Part shown: piece by piece, positions 12,016 through 21,426 of the stretch | How the letters are laid out: each line of letters begins with the position of its first letter | Numbering within the stretch: the first letter of the stretch is position 1 | Program-made: the position numbers and the translations under genes | The notes under the pieces: model-generated | What the model was told of the DNA's origin: nothing | What the model saw: only the letters and a program-made list of their open reading frames with translations | Database searches by the model: none | NCBI GenBank assembly: GCA_044238875.1 | Contig: JBIICM010000001.1 | Location: 1 to 60,310 of the forward strand | Origin: JAIBAI01 sp044238875 | GTDB lineage: Bacteria; Bacteroidota; Bacteroidia; M30B66 | Direction of reading: 5' to 3' | DNA: 60,310 bases

Positions 12016-13152
12016 TTAGCGGGAAAGCATTTCAGTGAATTCTCCTGTATTTACTTTCTCCATCAATTTAATAAACTGATCAAAGAGGTATCTGGAATCA
12101 TGAGGGCCGGGACCTGCTTCGGGGTGATATTGTACTGAGAATGCCTTCCCGTTTCGGTGTCGAATTCCGGCGATTGTTTTATCATTAAGGTGTATATGGG
12201 TAATTTCTGCGGTCAGATGATTTTCCAGATCAGCTGCTGAAACCGCAAAGCCATGATTTTGTGAAGTAATTTCACCTTTGCCACTATTCAGGTTAAGTAC
12301 TGGATGATTGATGCCACGATGCCCGTTAAACATCTTATAGGTGCTTACACCCAGGGCTTTTGCGAAGATCTGATGTCCGAGGCAAATGCCAAACAAAGGT
12401 CTGCCTGCCGCAAGAATTTCCTGAACTGTTGATACAGCATAGTTCATCACAGAAGGATCACCAGGGCCATTAGAGATTAAATAGCCATGAGGGCCGAATG
12501 TTTCCATCTCCCCGAAACTGGTGCGTGCCGGAAAAACCTTGACATAGCAGCCTCTGTCTGTCAAACACTGAATGATATGTTGTTTTACACCCAGGTCAAG
12601 CAATGCTACCTTAAAGGGGGCTGTTGGATTTCCTGATGTGTAGGCATTTGGTGTTGATACCTTTGATGATAATTCAAGTCCCTCCATCGAGGGAACCTTC
12701 GCCAGTTGTTCTTTAAGCTTGTTAATATCCTGCTCTTCAGAGGATATGATTGCGTTCATGGCACCTTTTGATCGGATATGCCTCACAAGCGCTCTGGTAT
12801 CAACACCCTCAATAACAGGTATTCCATACCTTTCAAAGAATAACTTTAGCGATCCCTCCGCATTTTCTCTTGAATAAAATTCAGAAAATGAACGACAAAC
12901 AAGGCCGGCAATCTGAATTTTTTCTGATTCATTTTCATGCTGATGGATGCCGTAATTGCCTATATGCACATGCGTAGCCACAACAATCTGCCCGGCATAA
13001 GATGGATCTGTGAAGATTTCCTGATAGCCGGTCATGCCGGTATTGAAACAAATTTCTCCGGTAGCGGTTGCCGCCCCTAAAGGAGCAACACCTTTGAATA
13101 CTGTGCCATCATGGAGTACCAGTAGAGCATCTTTTGTTTTAGTGTTGTTCAT
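12016..13152 (-). CDS. carA: carbamoyl-phosphate synthase small subunit
   Basis: Releases ammonia from glutamine for the large subunit (CarB), which makes carbamoyl phosphate for arginine and pyrimidines. The 378 residues have an N-terminal CarA domain and a class I glutaminase domain with Cys257 in GICLGHQ and His343/Glu345 in YHPE. carB is not in this window. The start codon lies only 20 bases after a strong terminator that closes the ribosomal operon, and no clear promoter lies between them. Confidence 0.96.
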   Translation of the reverse strand: MNNTKTKDALLVLHDGTVFKGVAPLGAATATGEICFNTGMTGYQEIFTDPSYAGQIVVATHVHIGNYGIHQHENESEKIQIAGLVCRSFSEFYSRENAEGSLKLFFERYGIPVIEGVDTRALVRHIRSKGAMNAIISSEEQDINKLKEQLAKVPSMEGLELSSKVSTPNAYTSGNPTAPFKVALLDLGVKQHIIQCLTDRGCYVKVFPARTSFGEMETFGPHGYLISNGPGDPSVMNYAVSTVQEILAAGRPLFGICLGHQIFAKALGVSTYKMFNGHRGINHPVLNLNSGKGEITSQNHGFAVSAADLENHLTAEITHIHLNDKTIAGIRHRNGKAFSVQYHPEAGPGPHDSRYLFDQFIKLMEKVNTGEFTEMLSR

Positions 13153-13171
13153 GGATTATGCACTGTATATT

Positions 13172-13207
13172 AAAAAAAAAGGACAAAACCGGCAGGTCTT
13201 ATCCTTT
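13172..13207 (-). terminator. strong terminator between rplQ and carA
   Basis: On the minus strand AAAGGATAAGACC pairs with GGTTTTGTCCTTT (13 pairs, two of them G-U) around the loop TGCC, and nine Ts follow. It ends the rplP-rplQ block 24 bases after the rplQ stop. The T run ends just 20 bases before the carA start codon. Confidence 0.85.
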
Positions 13208-13230
13208 AGAAATTCAAGAAATTTTAAAGA

Positions 13231-13839
13231 TCATTCCGGTTTCTTCTCTTCCGAATTTTCAACGTTTTCAGAGCTGACTTCTTGTGACCCTATATTTTCA
13301 GCAGTTGGATGGGTTGAATCAGTTTCACTCAACACATTATCAGCGGTTGATGTTTCAACTGTTGATACAGTTTCTTCATTGGCAGAAACGGGCTCCGCTT
13401 TGGGTGTTTTGGCAGAGCCACTACGACGACGGGTCTTTTTCTGAGCTCCTTTGGTTGATTTTGAATCTTTAAGAAGATGCTCATTGTAATCAACCAGTTC
13501 AATCATGGCCAATTCAGCATTGTCACCAATTCGGTTTCCCAATTTAATGATGCGGGTGTACCCTCCTGGCCGGTCGGCAATTTTATTGGAGATATCACGG
13601 AACAGTTCAGAAACTGCCGATTTATCTTTCAGATACGAGAATACAGTTCGCCGGCTATGGATTGTATCGTTTTTAGCGCGGGTAAGCAATGGCTCTACAA
13701 ATGTTCTGAGTGCTTTTGCTTTGGCAAGCGTTGTATTAATCCGTTTATGCAGGATCAGTGAATTGGCCATATTGGCCATCAGCGCCTTCCTGTGAGACGC
13801 TGTGCGGCCTAAATGATTTACTTTTTTTCCGTGTCTCAT
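13231..13839 (-). CDS. rplQ: 50S ribosomal protein L17, extended
   Basis: The first 125 residues (MRHGKKVNHLGRT onward) are a standard L17. Residues 126-202 are an added tail, first basic (KKTRRRSGS) and then rich in Glu, Ser and Thr. Tails like this occur in Bacteroidota L17. It is the last gene of the ribosomal block, 23 bases after rpoA, and a terminator follows. Confidence 0.95.
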   Translation of the reverse strand: MRHGKKVNHLGRTASHRKALMANMANSLILHKRINTTLAKAKALRTFVEPLLTRAKNDTIHSRRTVFSYLKDKSAVSELFRDISNKIADRPGGYTRIIKLGNRIGDNAELAMIELVDYNEHLLKDSKSTKGAQKKTRRRSGSAKTPKAEPVSANEETVSTVETSTADNVLSETDSTHPTAENIGSQEVSSENVENSEEKKPE

Positions 13840-13862
13840 GATTTCTATTGCCCTTCAGGCAT

Positions 13863-14855
13863 TTATTCTTTATCAAGTTTATATTTGGCAAGATTCATCC
13901 CGAAAGTCAGATTCTTGCTTTCAACAAGCTCTTCAAGTTCGGTGAGTGATTTCTTTCCAAAATTTCTGAATTTTAACAAGTCATTTTTGTTGAACGACAC
14001 CAGCTCTGCGATTGTATCTACATCCGCTGCTTTAAGGCAGTTTAGCGCGCGCACTGAGAGATCCATGTCAACAAGACGTGTTTTTAACAACTGACGCATG
14101 TGCAGAATATCTTCGTCAAATTCTTCTGGTGGCAATTTCTCCTCAACATCTTCTGTAATTTTCTCATCTGAGAAAAGATAAAAGTGTTGAATCAGAATTT
14201 TCGCAGCTTCTTTAAGTGCGTCTTTCGGGTGAATTGAACCGTCTGTTGAGATATCTATCAGCAACTTCTCATAGTCAGTTTTTTGTTCGACCCTGAAATT
14301 TTCAACTGAGTATTTTACATTGCGGATAGGTGTGTGGATTGAATCTATCGGAATCAAACCGGCAACCGGATTTGCCGGGCGGTTTTCTTCAGCAGGCACA
14401 TAACCCCTTCCTTTATCTATGGTTAATTCAAGTTTCAGATTTACTGAACTGTCGAGGTTACAAATCACGAAGTCATGATTCAGCACCTGAAATGATGAAG
14501 TAAATTTTCCAAGGTCTCCTGCAGTTAGCTGCGATTGTCCGGAAATATTAACAATAACATTTTCGTGTTCTGTATTATCAATCTGACGCTTGAATCTAAC
14601 CTGTTTAAGATTGAGGATGATCTCAGTTACATCTTCAACTACGCCTTTGATAGTTGAGAATTCGTGCTCCACGCCTTCAATCCTAACTGAAGTGATGGCA
14701 AATCCCTCAAGGGATGAAAGGAGTATTCTCCGCAGTGCGTTGCCAACTGTAATTCCGTAGCCCGGCTCGAGTGGCCTGAACTCAAACTGACCATTTTGGT
14801 CATTTGAAGAGACCATGATCACTTTGTCGGGTTTCTGAAAAGCAAGTATCGCCAT
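13863..14855 (-). CDS. rpoA: RNA polymerase alpha subunit
   Basis: 330 residues. The N-terminal dimerisation domain (about 1-230) includes the ILLSSLEG region, and the C-terminal DNA-binding domain (about 255-320) includes LNCLKAADVDTIAEL and the FRNFGKKSL motif. It lies between rpsD and rplQ as in most bacteria. Confidence 0.97.
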   Translation of the reverse strand: MAILAFQKPDKVIMVSSNDQNGQFEFRPLEPGYGITVGNALRRILLSSLEGFAITSVRIEGVEHEFSTIKGVVEDVTEIILNLKQVRFKRQIDNTEHENVIVNISGQSQLTAGDLGKFTSSFQVLNHDFVICNLDSSVNLKLELTIDKGRGYVPAEENRPANPVAGLIPIDSIHTPIRNVKYSVENFRVEQKTDYEKLLIDISTDGSIHPKDALKEAAKILIQHFYLFSDEKITEDVEEKLPPEEFDEDILHMRQLLKTRLVDMDLSVRALNCLKAADVDTIAELVSFNKNDLLKFRNFGKKSLTELEELVESKNLTFGMNLAKYKLDKE

Positions 14856-14886
14856 ATGTTTTGTGAAAAAAGTTGGTTAAAAGGGG

Positions 14887-15492
14887 TTATTTAGAGTACA
14901 ATTCCACGATTAGTTGTTCGCGGATGTTTTCGGGAATTTGCTCACGCTCGGGCATGTGAATGAACGTTCCGCTGAGTGTTGATGGATTAAAGTCAATCCA
15001 AGGGAATTTATTGGTTCTTCCTGCAACAGAGTTTACCACAATTTCCAGTGATTTGGATTTTTCTCTCACAGAAATGCGATCGCCTGGTTTGAGCGTATAT
15101 GAAGGAATGTTCACCACCTTATCATTCACCGTGATATGACGGTGAGAAACCAGCTGCCGGGCACCTGATCTGCTGGGAGAAATCCCCATTCTGAAAACCA
15201 CATTGTCAAGTCGGGCTTCAATCAATTTGAGAAGGTTTTCACCTGTAATGCCCTTTGAGCGTGAAGCTTTGTCGAAAATAAGCGCAAACTGACGCTCAAG
15301 AATACCGTAGGTATACTTTGCTTTTTGCTTCTCCATCAGCTGAACGGCATACTCAGAGGTCTTGGCACGTTTTTTTGACTGTCCGTGCATGCCGGGAGGA
15401 TAATTTTTCTTACTCAGGTGTTTGTCTGGTCCAAAAATCGGTTCCCTAAATTTTCGGGCAATTTTTGATTTGGGGCCTATGTATCTTGCCAT
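14887..15492 (-). CDS. rpsD: 30S ribosomal protein S4
   Basis: 201 residues. Begins MARYIGPKSKIARKFREP and has the S4 RNA-binding domain (about 91-155, LDNVVFRMGISPSR, ARQLVSHRHITVN). This is the zinc-free form: the N-terminal Cys residues of some S4 proteins are absent. In many bacteria S4 binds 16S rRNA early and represses its own operon; no such site was identified here. Confidence 0.97.
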   Translation of the reverse strand: MARYIGPKSKIARKFREPIFGPDKHLSKKNYPPGMHGQSKKRAKTSEYAVQLMEKQKAKYTYGILERQFALIFDKASRSKGITGENLLKLIEARLDNVVFRMGISPSRSGARQLVSHRHITVNDKVVNIPSYTLKPGDRISVREKSKSLEIVVNSVAGRTNKFPWIDFNPSTLSGTFIHMPEREQIPENIREQLIVELYSK

Positions 15493-15511
15493 ATCTTCTT
15501 TTCTTTTTTGA

Positions 15512-15901
15512 TTAAACGCGACGACGTTTTGGTGGGCGACAACCGTTATGCGGAACTGGTGTTACATCAACAATTTCAGTTACCTCGATACCTGCATTGT
15601 GAATAGTACGGATGGCAGATTCACGTCCGCCGCCTGGACCCTTGACGAAAGCTTTCACCTTACGAAGCCCGAGATCGTAGGCAACTTTTGAGCAGTCAGC
15701 TGCTGCCATTTGGGCAGCATAGGGCGTGTTTTTCTTGGATCCGCGGAAACCCATTTTACCGGCTGAAGACCAGCTGATTACCTGTCCGCTTGAGTTGGTA
15801 AGCGCAACAATAATGTTGTTAAAGGTGGCGTTAATGTGGGCATGACCGCCGGCCTCTACTTTTACGACCCTTTTTTTAGTCGTTTTGGTTGATTTTGCCA
15901 T
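15512..15901 (-). CDS. rpsK: 30S ribosomal protein S11
   Basis: 129 residues. Contains GHAHINATFNNI and ends with the conserved VTPVPHNGCRPPKRRRV. It is part of the 30S platform and follows rpsM by 35 bases in the conserved order rpsM-rpsK-rpsD-rpoA-rplQ. Confidence 0.97.
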   Translation of the reverse strand: MAKSTKTTKKRVVKVEAGGHAHINATFNNIIVALTNSSGQVISWSSAGKMGFRGSKKNTPYAAQMAAADCSKVAYDLGLRKVKAFVKGPGGGRESAIRTIHNAGIEVTEIVDVTPVPHNGCRPPKRRRV

Positions 15902-15936
15902 TTGTTTTTATTGAGGTGATTAATTGCGGTGGCAGA

Positions 15937-16314
15937 TTACTTGGTTACCTTTTTCTTATTGGCAACTGTCTTCTTTTTACCTTTCCGCGTACGTGCGTTA
16001 TTTTTAGTGGTCTGACCTCTAACCGGCAAGCCTGAACGATGTCTGATACCACGATAGGATCCGATGTCCATTAAACGTTTAATGTTTAACTGCACTTCTG
16101 ACCTAAGTCCGCCCTCCACTTTGATTTTATCATTGATAAATTCGCGGATCGAAGTAAGCTCCTGGTCATTCCAGTCAGCCACTTTTTTGTCAAAGGAAAT
16201 GCCTGCTTCTGTCAGAATTCGGCGAGCGGTTGAACGTCCAATACCAAAGATGTAGGTAAGTCCAATTTCACCGCGTTTGTTTTTTGGAAGATCTATTCCG
16301 GATATACGAGCCAT
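15937..16314 (-). CDS. rpsM: 30S ribosomal protein S13
   Basis: 125 residues. Begins MARISGIDLPKNKRGEIGL and carries the helix-two-turn-helix region and RHRSGLPVRGQTTKNNARTR near the end. It contacts the A/P-site tRNAs in the 30S head. It follows rpmJ by 25 bases. Confidence 0.97.
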   Translation of the reverse strand: MARISGIDLPKNKRGEIGLTYIFGIGRSTARRILTEAGISFDKKVADWNDQELTSIREFINDKIKVEGGLRSEVQLNIKRLMDIGSYRGIRHRSGLPVRGQTTKNNARTRKGKKKTVANKKKVTK

Positions 16315-16339
16315 AGGTTGAAGGATATTTTATGGGTAA

Positions 16340-16456
16340 TTAACCCTGACGTTGTTTGAATTTTGGGTTTTTCTTGTTGATCACATAGAGCCTTCCCTTG
16401 CGACGCACAATTTTGCACTCAGCGCTTCTTTTCTTGATGGATGTTTTTACTTTCAT
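16340..16456 (-). CDS. rpmJ: 50S ribosomal protein L36 (zinc-free type)
   Basis: A 38-residue gene beginning MKVKTSIKKRSAEC and ending NPKFKQRQG. Of the four zinc ligands of ordinary L36 (three Cys and one His) only Cys14 remains; the other positions are Ser11, Asn27 and Phe33, so this is the C-minus form. It lies between infA (8-base gap) and rpsM, the usual place. Confidence 0.93.
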   Translation of the reverse strand: MKVKTSIKKRSAECKIVRRKGRLYVINKKNPKFKQRQG

Positions 16457-16464
16457 CGTCGTTT

Positions 16465-16683
16465 TTATTTGTAGCGATAAGTAATGCGTCCTTTTGTCAG
16501 GTCATAGGGAGACATTTCAACTTTTACCTTATCGCCGGGTAAAATTTTGATATAGTTCATGCGCATTTTTCCTGAAATGTGCGCAATGATTACGTGCTCA
16601 TTTTCAAGTTCAACCCTGAACATTGCGTTAGAAAGGGCCTCTATTATGGTCCCGTCCTGCTCTATGGATGACTGTTTTGGCAC
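16465..16683 (-). CDS. infA: translation initiation factor IF-1
   Basis: 72 residues forming one OB-fold (S1-like) domain. The conserved HISGKMRMNYIKILPGDKV and YDLTKGRITYRYK segments are present. It binds the 30S A site during initiation. It follows map by 19 bases. Confidence 0.97.
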   Translation of the reverse strand: MPKQSSIEQDGTIIEALSNAMFRVELENEHVIIAHISGKMRMNYIKILPGDKVKVEMSPYDLTKGRITYRYK

Positions 16684-16702
16684 TTATGTTTGTTTTCTGT
16701 TT

Positions 16703-17494
16703 TTAAACCAATATCAGATTTCGTTCTTTCAATACCTCTTCCACAAAAGAAAATGTGGAAAGAATATCTGCTTTGTCTTTACGCACCGCAACAGTATGCT
16801 CAAAGTGTGCGGAAGGTTTGCCGTCAGAGGTTTTAATCGTCCAGCCATCCTTTCCATGCACAATTTGCCTTTTACCCATATTGATCATCGGTTCAATGGC
16901 GATGACTAGGCCTTCCTGCAATTTGATCCCTGAGCCTCTTTTTCCAAAATTGGGAACCTCAGGTGCCTCATGCAATTCACGACCTATTCCGTGGCCAACC
17001 AATTCTCTCACTACTGTGTAACCAAAAGATTCACAATATGTCTGGATTTCGTAGCTGATATCATTTAAGCGTCTGCCTGCAACTGCCGCTGCAATGCCAC
17101 GGTAAAGACTCTCTTTGGTCACCTTCAGAAGGTTTATAACCTCTTCACTCACGTTTCCGATTGCAAAGGTGTAGGCAGAATCACCGAAAAAGCCATTTTT
17201 CTTCACTCCGCAGTCTACCGAAATGATATCGCCTTCTTCAAAGTGCTTATTGTCAGGAATTCCGTGCACCACCTGTTCATTGGGTGAGATGCAAAGCGTA
17301 TTCGGGAAACCTTTCAGGCCTTTGAAAGCCGGAATTGCTCCGTTGTCACGGATAAATTCCTCAGCTATTTTATCCAGCTCAAGGCTGGTAACCCCGGGTT
17401 CAATCTTTTTGGCGACTTCTGCCAGGGTGCGTGCAACAAGTAAAGAACTCTCTCTGATCAGTTCTATTTCTTCGTCGGTCTTGTAATGGATCAT
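16703..17494 (-). CDS. map: methionine aminopeptidase, type I
   Basis: 263 residues. Removes the N-terminal Met from new proteins. Metal-binding residues are in VDCGV, GDSAYTF, GHGIGRELHEAPEVPN and AIEPM, with a final Glu in HFEHTVAV. It lies between secY and infA; adk, which is found here in many other bacteria, is absent from the cluster. Confidence 0.97.
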   Translation of the reverse strand: MIHYKTDEEIELIRESSLLVARTLAEVAKKIEPGVTSLELDKIAEEFIRDNGAIPAFKGLKGFPNTLCISPNEQVVHGIPDNKHFEEGDIISVDCGVKKNGFFGDSAYTFAIGNVSEEVINLLKVTKESLYRGIAAAVAGRRLNDISYEIQTYCESFGYTVVRELVGHGIGRELHEAPEVPNFGKRGSGIKLQEGLVIAIEPMINMGKRQIVHGKDGWTIKTSDGKPSAHFEHTVAVRKDKADILSTFSFVEEVLKERNLILV

Positions 17495-17507
17495 CGAAGA
17501 AACGTGC

Positions 17508-18857
17508 TTAGCTCGCCATGTTCATAGACGCAGGAGCACGACCTTTAATGCGGCCGCTTTTCATGAGTCCATCGTATTGACGCATCAGCAAATGACTTTC
17601 AATTTGCTGCAGGGTATCGAGCACCACACCTACAAGAATCAGCAGGGAGGTTCCGCCATAGAACTGAGCAAATTTGTTACTTACCCCGATGAGACCAGCC
17701 AGAGAAGGCAAAATCGCAACGAAGGCAAGGAACAGGGATCCGGGAAGTGTAATCCTGGACATGATAGTATCAATAAATTCAGCTGTATTCTTTCCAGGTT
17801 TAATTCCCGGAATAAAACCACCGCTGCGTTTCATTTCTTCCGCCATATTCTTTGGATTTACTGCAATGGCGGTGTAGAAATAAGTAAAGAGTATGATCAT
17901 CACTGCAAAAGTGAAATTGTACCAAAAGCCCTGTGTATTGGTAAAGGCAGCCATGAAGCCTGAGAGCGATTCAAGTTCAGCATAACCAACAATTGTAATG
18001 GGAATAAACATAATTGCTTGAGCAAAAATGATGGGCATAACACCGGCAGTATTAACGCGGAGCGGAATGTACTGTCTGACGCCACCGTATTGTTTATTGC
18101 CCTGAATACGCTTAGCCATCTGCACCGGTATTCTCCGAACACCCTGAACAAGGAGTATAGAGGTGATGATTACAAATAAGAGAATAACCAATTCAATCAG
18201 GAACATTACCAACCCACCAGAACCTTTTTCTGTGAATCGTGAAACGAATTCGGATGAAATCGCTCCCGGAAGGTCTGCAATAATTCCAACCATAATGATT
18301 AAGGAAATACCGTTTCCTATCCCCCTGTCAGTAATACGTTCGCCAAGCCACATGATAAACATAGTACCGGCTACAAGAATAATGGTAGAACTAATCCAAA
18401 AGAAAGCAGAGAAATCAGTAACAATATTAGCCTGAAGCTGTTGGTTAAGATTTGCAAGGTAGCTTGGAGCCTGAATAGCCGTAATACCTACTGTGAGGTA
18501 ACGGGTAAACTGGTTCATTTTTTTACGACCGCTTTCACCCTCTTTCTGAAGTTTCTGAAAATATGGAACTGCTATCGTTAACAGCTGAACAACGATGGAT
18601 GCCGAGATGTACGGCATGATTCCCAAAGCAAAAATTGAAGCATTTGAGAAAGCCCCACCTGAGAACATATTAAGCAGACCCATAACACCACCAGAGGTTT
18701 GAGCCTTTAATTGGCTGAGATCATCAGGATTAATTCCGGGCAACACAATAAAGGAACCAAGGCGGTAAATAAACAGAAACAGGAGTGTGTTCCCGAGTTT
18801 ACGGCGCAATTCCTCTATTTTGTAGATATTCTTTAAAGTGGTGATCAGATTTTTCAT
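17508..18857 (-). CDS. secY: protein translocase subunit SecY
   Basis: 449 residues with ten predicted membrane helices. It is the channel-forming subunit of the Sec translocon. The conserved GGAFSNASIFALGIMPYI region and the loop GGFIPGIKPGKNTAEFID are present. Its ATG overlaps the rplO stop by one base. Confidence 0.97.
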   Translation of the reverse strand: MKNLITTLKNIYKIEELRRKLGNTLLFLFIYRLGSFIVLPGINPDDLSQLKAQTSGGVMGLLNMFSGGAFSNASIFALGIMPYISASIVVQLLTIAVPYFQKLQKEGESGRKKMNQFTRYLTVGITAIQAPSYLANLNQQLQANIVTDFSAFFWISSTIILVAGTMFIMWLGERITDRGIGNGISLIIMVGIIADLPGAISSEFVSRFTEKGSGGLVMFLIELVILLFVIITSILLVQGVRRIPVQMAKRIQGNKQYGGVRQYIPLRVNTAGVMPIIFAQAIMFIPITIVGYAELESLSGFMAAFTNTQGFWYNFTFAVMIILFTYFYTAIAVNPKNMAEEMKRSGGFIPGIKPGKNTAEFIDTIMSRITLPGSLFLAFVAILPSLAGLIGVSNKFAQFYGGTSLLILVGVVLDTLQQIESHLLMRQYDGLMKSGRIKGRAPASMNMAS

Positions 18858-19306
18858 CAGGCTATGATTGTTGCATTTCCTCCCAATGATTCAATTGCAT
18901 TTTTTGCAGTAGCAGTGAATGCGTGTACACTCACATCGAGTTTTGACTTAAGTTCACCTCTACCTAAAATCTTTATCAGGTCATGTTTACCCGCTAAACC
19001 GTTTTGGCGGAGTGTCTCCAGTGTAATAGATTGAAGCCCGTTCTTTTCAGCAAGTTCGCTCAAAGTATCCAGATTGATACCCCGGTATTCAATCCGGTTG
19101 ATATTTTTGAATCCAAATTTTGGCAAACGGCGTTGCAGGGGCATTTGACCACCTTCAAAACCGGCTTTACTGCTATATCCTGATCGGGATTTTGCACCTT
19201 TATGACCGCGTGTGGATGTTCCTCCGCGACCAGAACCCTGGCCACGACCAATACGCTTGTTTGATTTTACGGACCCTGCAGCGGGTTTAAGATTATTCAG
19301 GTTCAT
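18857..19306 (-). CDS. rplO: 50S ribosomal protein L15
   Basis: 149 residues. The glycine- and arginine-rich N-terminus (GRGQGSGRGGTSTRGHKG) and the GGQMPLQRRLPKFGF motif are typical. It overlaps secY by one base, which suggests translational coupling. Confidence 0.97.
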   Translation of the reverse strand: MNLNNLKPAAGSVKSNKRIGRGQGSGRGGTSTRGHKGAKSRSGYSSKAGFEGGQMPLQRRLPKFGFKNINRIEYRGINLDTLSELAEKNGLQSITLETLRQNGLAGKHDLIKILGRGELKSKLDVSVHAFTATAKNAIESLGGNATIIA

Positions 19307-19325
19307 TTCCTGTGGATTAATTTGT

Positions 19326-19505
19326 TCAGACTTCTTCTACGTTCAACAGGTGTTTGATCTTATTGATCATACCCTGAATTTGTGGAGTTACTTCGTGCTC
19401 AACGGGAACATTCATTTTGGTGATACCAAGTGCGACGAGGGTTCGCTTTTGACGTTCCGGACGGTCGATCCCGCTTTTTACCTGAGTTATTTTGATCTTC
19501 GCCAT
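19326..19505 (-). CDS. rpmD: 50S ribosomal protein L30
   Basis: 59 residues beginning MAKIKITQVKSGIDRPERQK, with RTLVALGI and the closing region QGMINKIKHLLNVEEV. It is between rpsE (12-base gap) and rplO (19-base gap), the conserved place. Confidence 0.96.
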   Translation of the reverse strand: MAKIKITQVKSGIDRPERQKRTLVALGITKMNVPVEHEVTPQIQGMINKIKHLLNVEEV

Positions 19506-19517
19506 TGTATATTGAAC

Positions 19518-20036
19518 TTAACCGTTGAAAACTTTTTCCATGCTGATACCCCTTTGCTGGGCCACCGTTGCAGGGTCACGCATTTGTGTAAGCGCATCAA
19601 TTGTTGCTTTAACCACATTATGCGGGTTTGATGAGCCTTTAGATTTCGCAAGAACGTCTGTAATACCCACACTTTCAAGCACAGCGCGCATCGCACCACC
19701 TGCAATTACACCCGTTCCATGTGCAGCAGGTTTAAGAAATACAAGAGCTCCGCCAAATTTACCTACCTGCTCATGGGGCACAGTACCATTGATAACCGGA
19801 ACTTTGATAAGCGATTTCTTTGCATCATCAACACCTTTGCTGATGGCATCCGTTACTTCCTTAGCTTTTCCAAGTCCATGGCCAACAATACCTTTTTCAT
19901 TTCCAACCACTACAATGGCCGAAAAGCTAAAGGCCCGTCCTCCTTTGGTTACCTTGGTGACGCGTTGCACGCCAACCAACTTATCTTTCAGTTCAATATC
20001 GCTTGAACGTACTCTTTTTATATTTGCGTTCGCCAT
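19518..20036 (-). CDS. rpsE: 30S ribosomal protein S5
   Basis: 172 residues. The N-terminal double-stranded RNA-binding domain includes VTKVTKGGRAFSFSAIVVVG and GLGKAKEV; the C-terminal domain includes KPAAHGTGVIAGGAMRAVLE. It acts in decoding fidelity. It follows rplR by 6 bases. Confidence 0.97.
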   Translation of the reverse strand: MANANIKRVRSSDIELKDKLVGVQRVTKVTKGGRAFSFSAIVVVGNEKGIVGHGLGKAKEVTDAISKGVDDAKKSLIKVPVINGTVPHEQVGKFGGALVFLKPAAHGTGVIAGGAMRAVLESVGITDVLAKSKGSSNPHNVVKATIDALTQMRDPATVAQQRGISMEKVFNG

Positions 20037-20042
20037 AATCGT

Positions 20043-20399
20043 TTAAAATTGAAGTCCACCTTCACGGGCGCCTTCTGCCAATGATTTAATTCTACCATGA
20101 TAGAGATAGCCATTCCTGTCGAACCGGATTTTTGAGATTCCAGCTTCAATGGCTTTAGCAGCAACTGCTTTTCCTACAAGAGCAGCTTTTTCAGACTTGT
20201 TTACTTTCTGCGTCGCAATTGCGGCATCAGCAGATGAAGCAGCAAGGAGCGTATGCCCTTTTTGATCATCAATCAGTTGAACATAAATGTCCTTATTGCT
20301 TCTGAAAACACTCAGGCGCGGAGCAGTGGCATCTCCTGATACCACCTTACGAATCCTTTTTTTGATTCTATTTCTTCTGTATTCTTTTGTGATAGCCAT
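20043..20399 (-). CDS. rplR: 50S ribosomal protein L18
   Basis: 118 residues. Binds 5S rRNA. Contains RLSVFRSNKDIYVQLIDD and the C-terminal KIRFDRNGYLYHGRIKSLAEG motif. It is in the standard rplF-rplR-rpsE order. Confidence 0.97.
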   Translation of the reverse strand: MAITKEYRRNRIKKRIRKVVSGDATAPRLSVFRSNKDIYVQLIDDQKGHTLLAASSADAAIATQKVNKSEKAALVGKAVAAKAIEAGISKIRFDRNGYLYHGRIKSLAEGAREGGLQF

Positions 20400-20417
20400 T
20401 TTCTTGTTAAGCTATTG

Positions 20418-20975
20418 TTATTTTTTACCGGCTGATTTACCAGCTTTACGGCGTAATACTTCGTTTGCAAACTTGATCCCTTTGCCTTTATAAGGTTCTG
20501 GAGGCCTGAGTGAACGAATCTTAGAAGCGACCATTCCCAATAATTGCTTATCAGTCGACTTCATAGAAATGACAGGGTTTTTACCGCGCTCGGTTTTGGT
20601 TTCAAGTTTAATCTCGTTTGGAATTTCAAACACAATATTATGAGAGTAACCCAACGAAAGTTCAAGCATTTGACCTGTGTTGGAGGCCCTGTAACCGACA
20701 CCAACGAGTTCTTGTTCGGTCGTAAATCCGGTATTTACGCCTGTTACCATATTATTTAGCAGTGCTCTGTAGAGCCCATGCTTGGCTTTGTGCGCCTTTT
20801 CTTCGGTTTGACGGGAAAGTATTACTTCTCCCTCATTGATTTCCAAACTAATAGCCGGATCAACTTGCTGCTGCAATTCACCAAGGGGACCTTTAACAGT
20901 AACCAGATTATCCCCGTTTACTGTTACACTAACTCCTTTGGGCAGGACGATGGGCAGTTTACCTATACGTGACAT
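20418..20975 (-). CDS. rplF: 50S ribosomal protein L6
   Basis: 185 residues with two repeats of the L6 fold. Begins MSRIGKLPIVLPKGV and ends with IRSLRPPEPYKGKGIKF, the conserved C-terminal segment. It lies at the base of the factor-binding stalk region. Confidence 0.97.
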   Translation of the reverse strand: MSRIGKLPIVLPKGVSVTVNGDNLVTVKGPLGELQQQVDPAISLEINEGEVILSRQTEEKAHKAKHGLYRALLNNMVTGVNTGFTTEQELVGVGYRASNTGQMLELSLGYSHNIVFEIPNEIKLETKTERGKNPVISMKSTDKQLLGMVASKIRSLRPPEPYKGKGIKFANEVLRRKAGKSAGKK

Positions 20976-20996
20976 AAGATCGTGATCTGATTTTTA

Positions 20997-21401
20997 TTAG
21001 TAAACATAGCAAAGAACTTCACCTCCAACGTGTTCTTTCCGGGCTTCCTTATCGCTCATAACCCCGCGTGAGGTTGAGAGAATAGCTATACCCAACCCAT
21101 TGATAACCCTGGGCAAATTGGATGCATCAACATACTTGCGCAAACCGGGTTTGGAAATCCTTTCCAGGCTACGTATTGCAGAAGTTTTAGTGGCTGGATG
21201 ATATTTCAAAGCGATTTTGATTGAACCCTGTGGGTTAACATCTGAAGCTTCTTCAAATTTATAACTGAGGATATATCCTTTGTCAAAAAGGATTTTAGTC
21301 AGTTCTTTTTTAATGTTCGAAGAAGGGACTTCCACCACTCTGTGGTTCGCCTTAATAGCATTTCGCAGGCGGGTAAGATAGTCAGCTATCGGATCGGTCA
21401 T
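20997..21401 (-). CDS. rpsH: 30S ribosomal protein S8
   Basis: 134 residues. Begins MTDPIADYLTRLRNA and ends with LSTSRGVMSDKEARKEHVGG and EVLCYVY. In E. coli S8 is the repressor of the spc operon by binding near rplE; whether that holds here cannot be told. Confidence 0.97.
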   Translation of the reverse strand: MTDPIADYLTRLRNAIKANHRVVEVPSSNIKKELTKILFDKGYILSYKFEEASDVNPQGSIKIALKYHPATKTSAIRSLERISKPGLRKYVDASNLPRVINGLGIAILSTSRGVMSDKEARKEHVGGEVLCYVY

Positions 21402-21426
21402 TTTGTAAGGTTGTATTGAATTTTAT

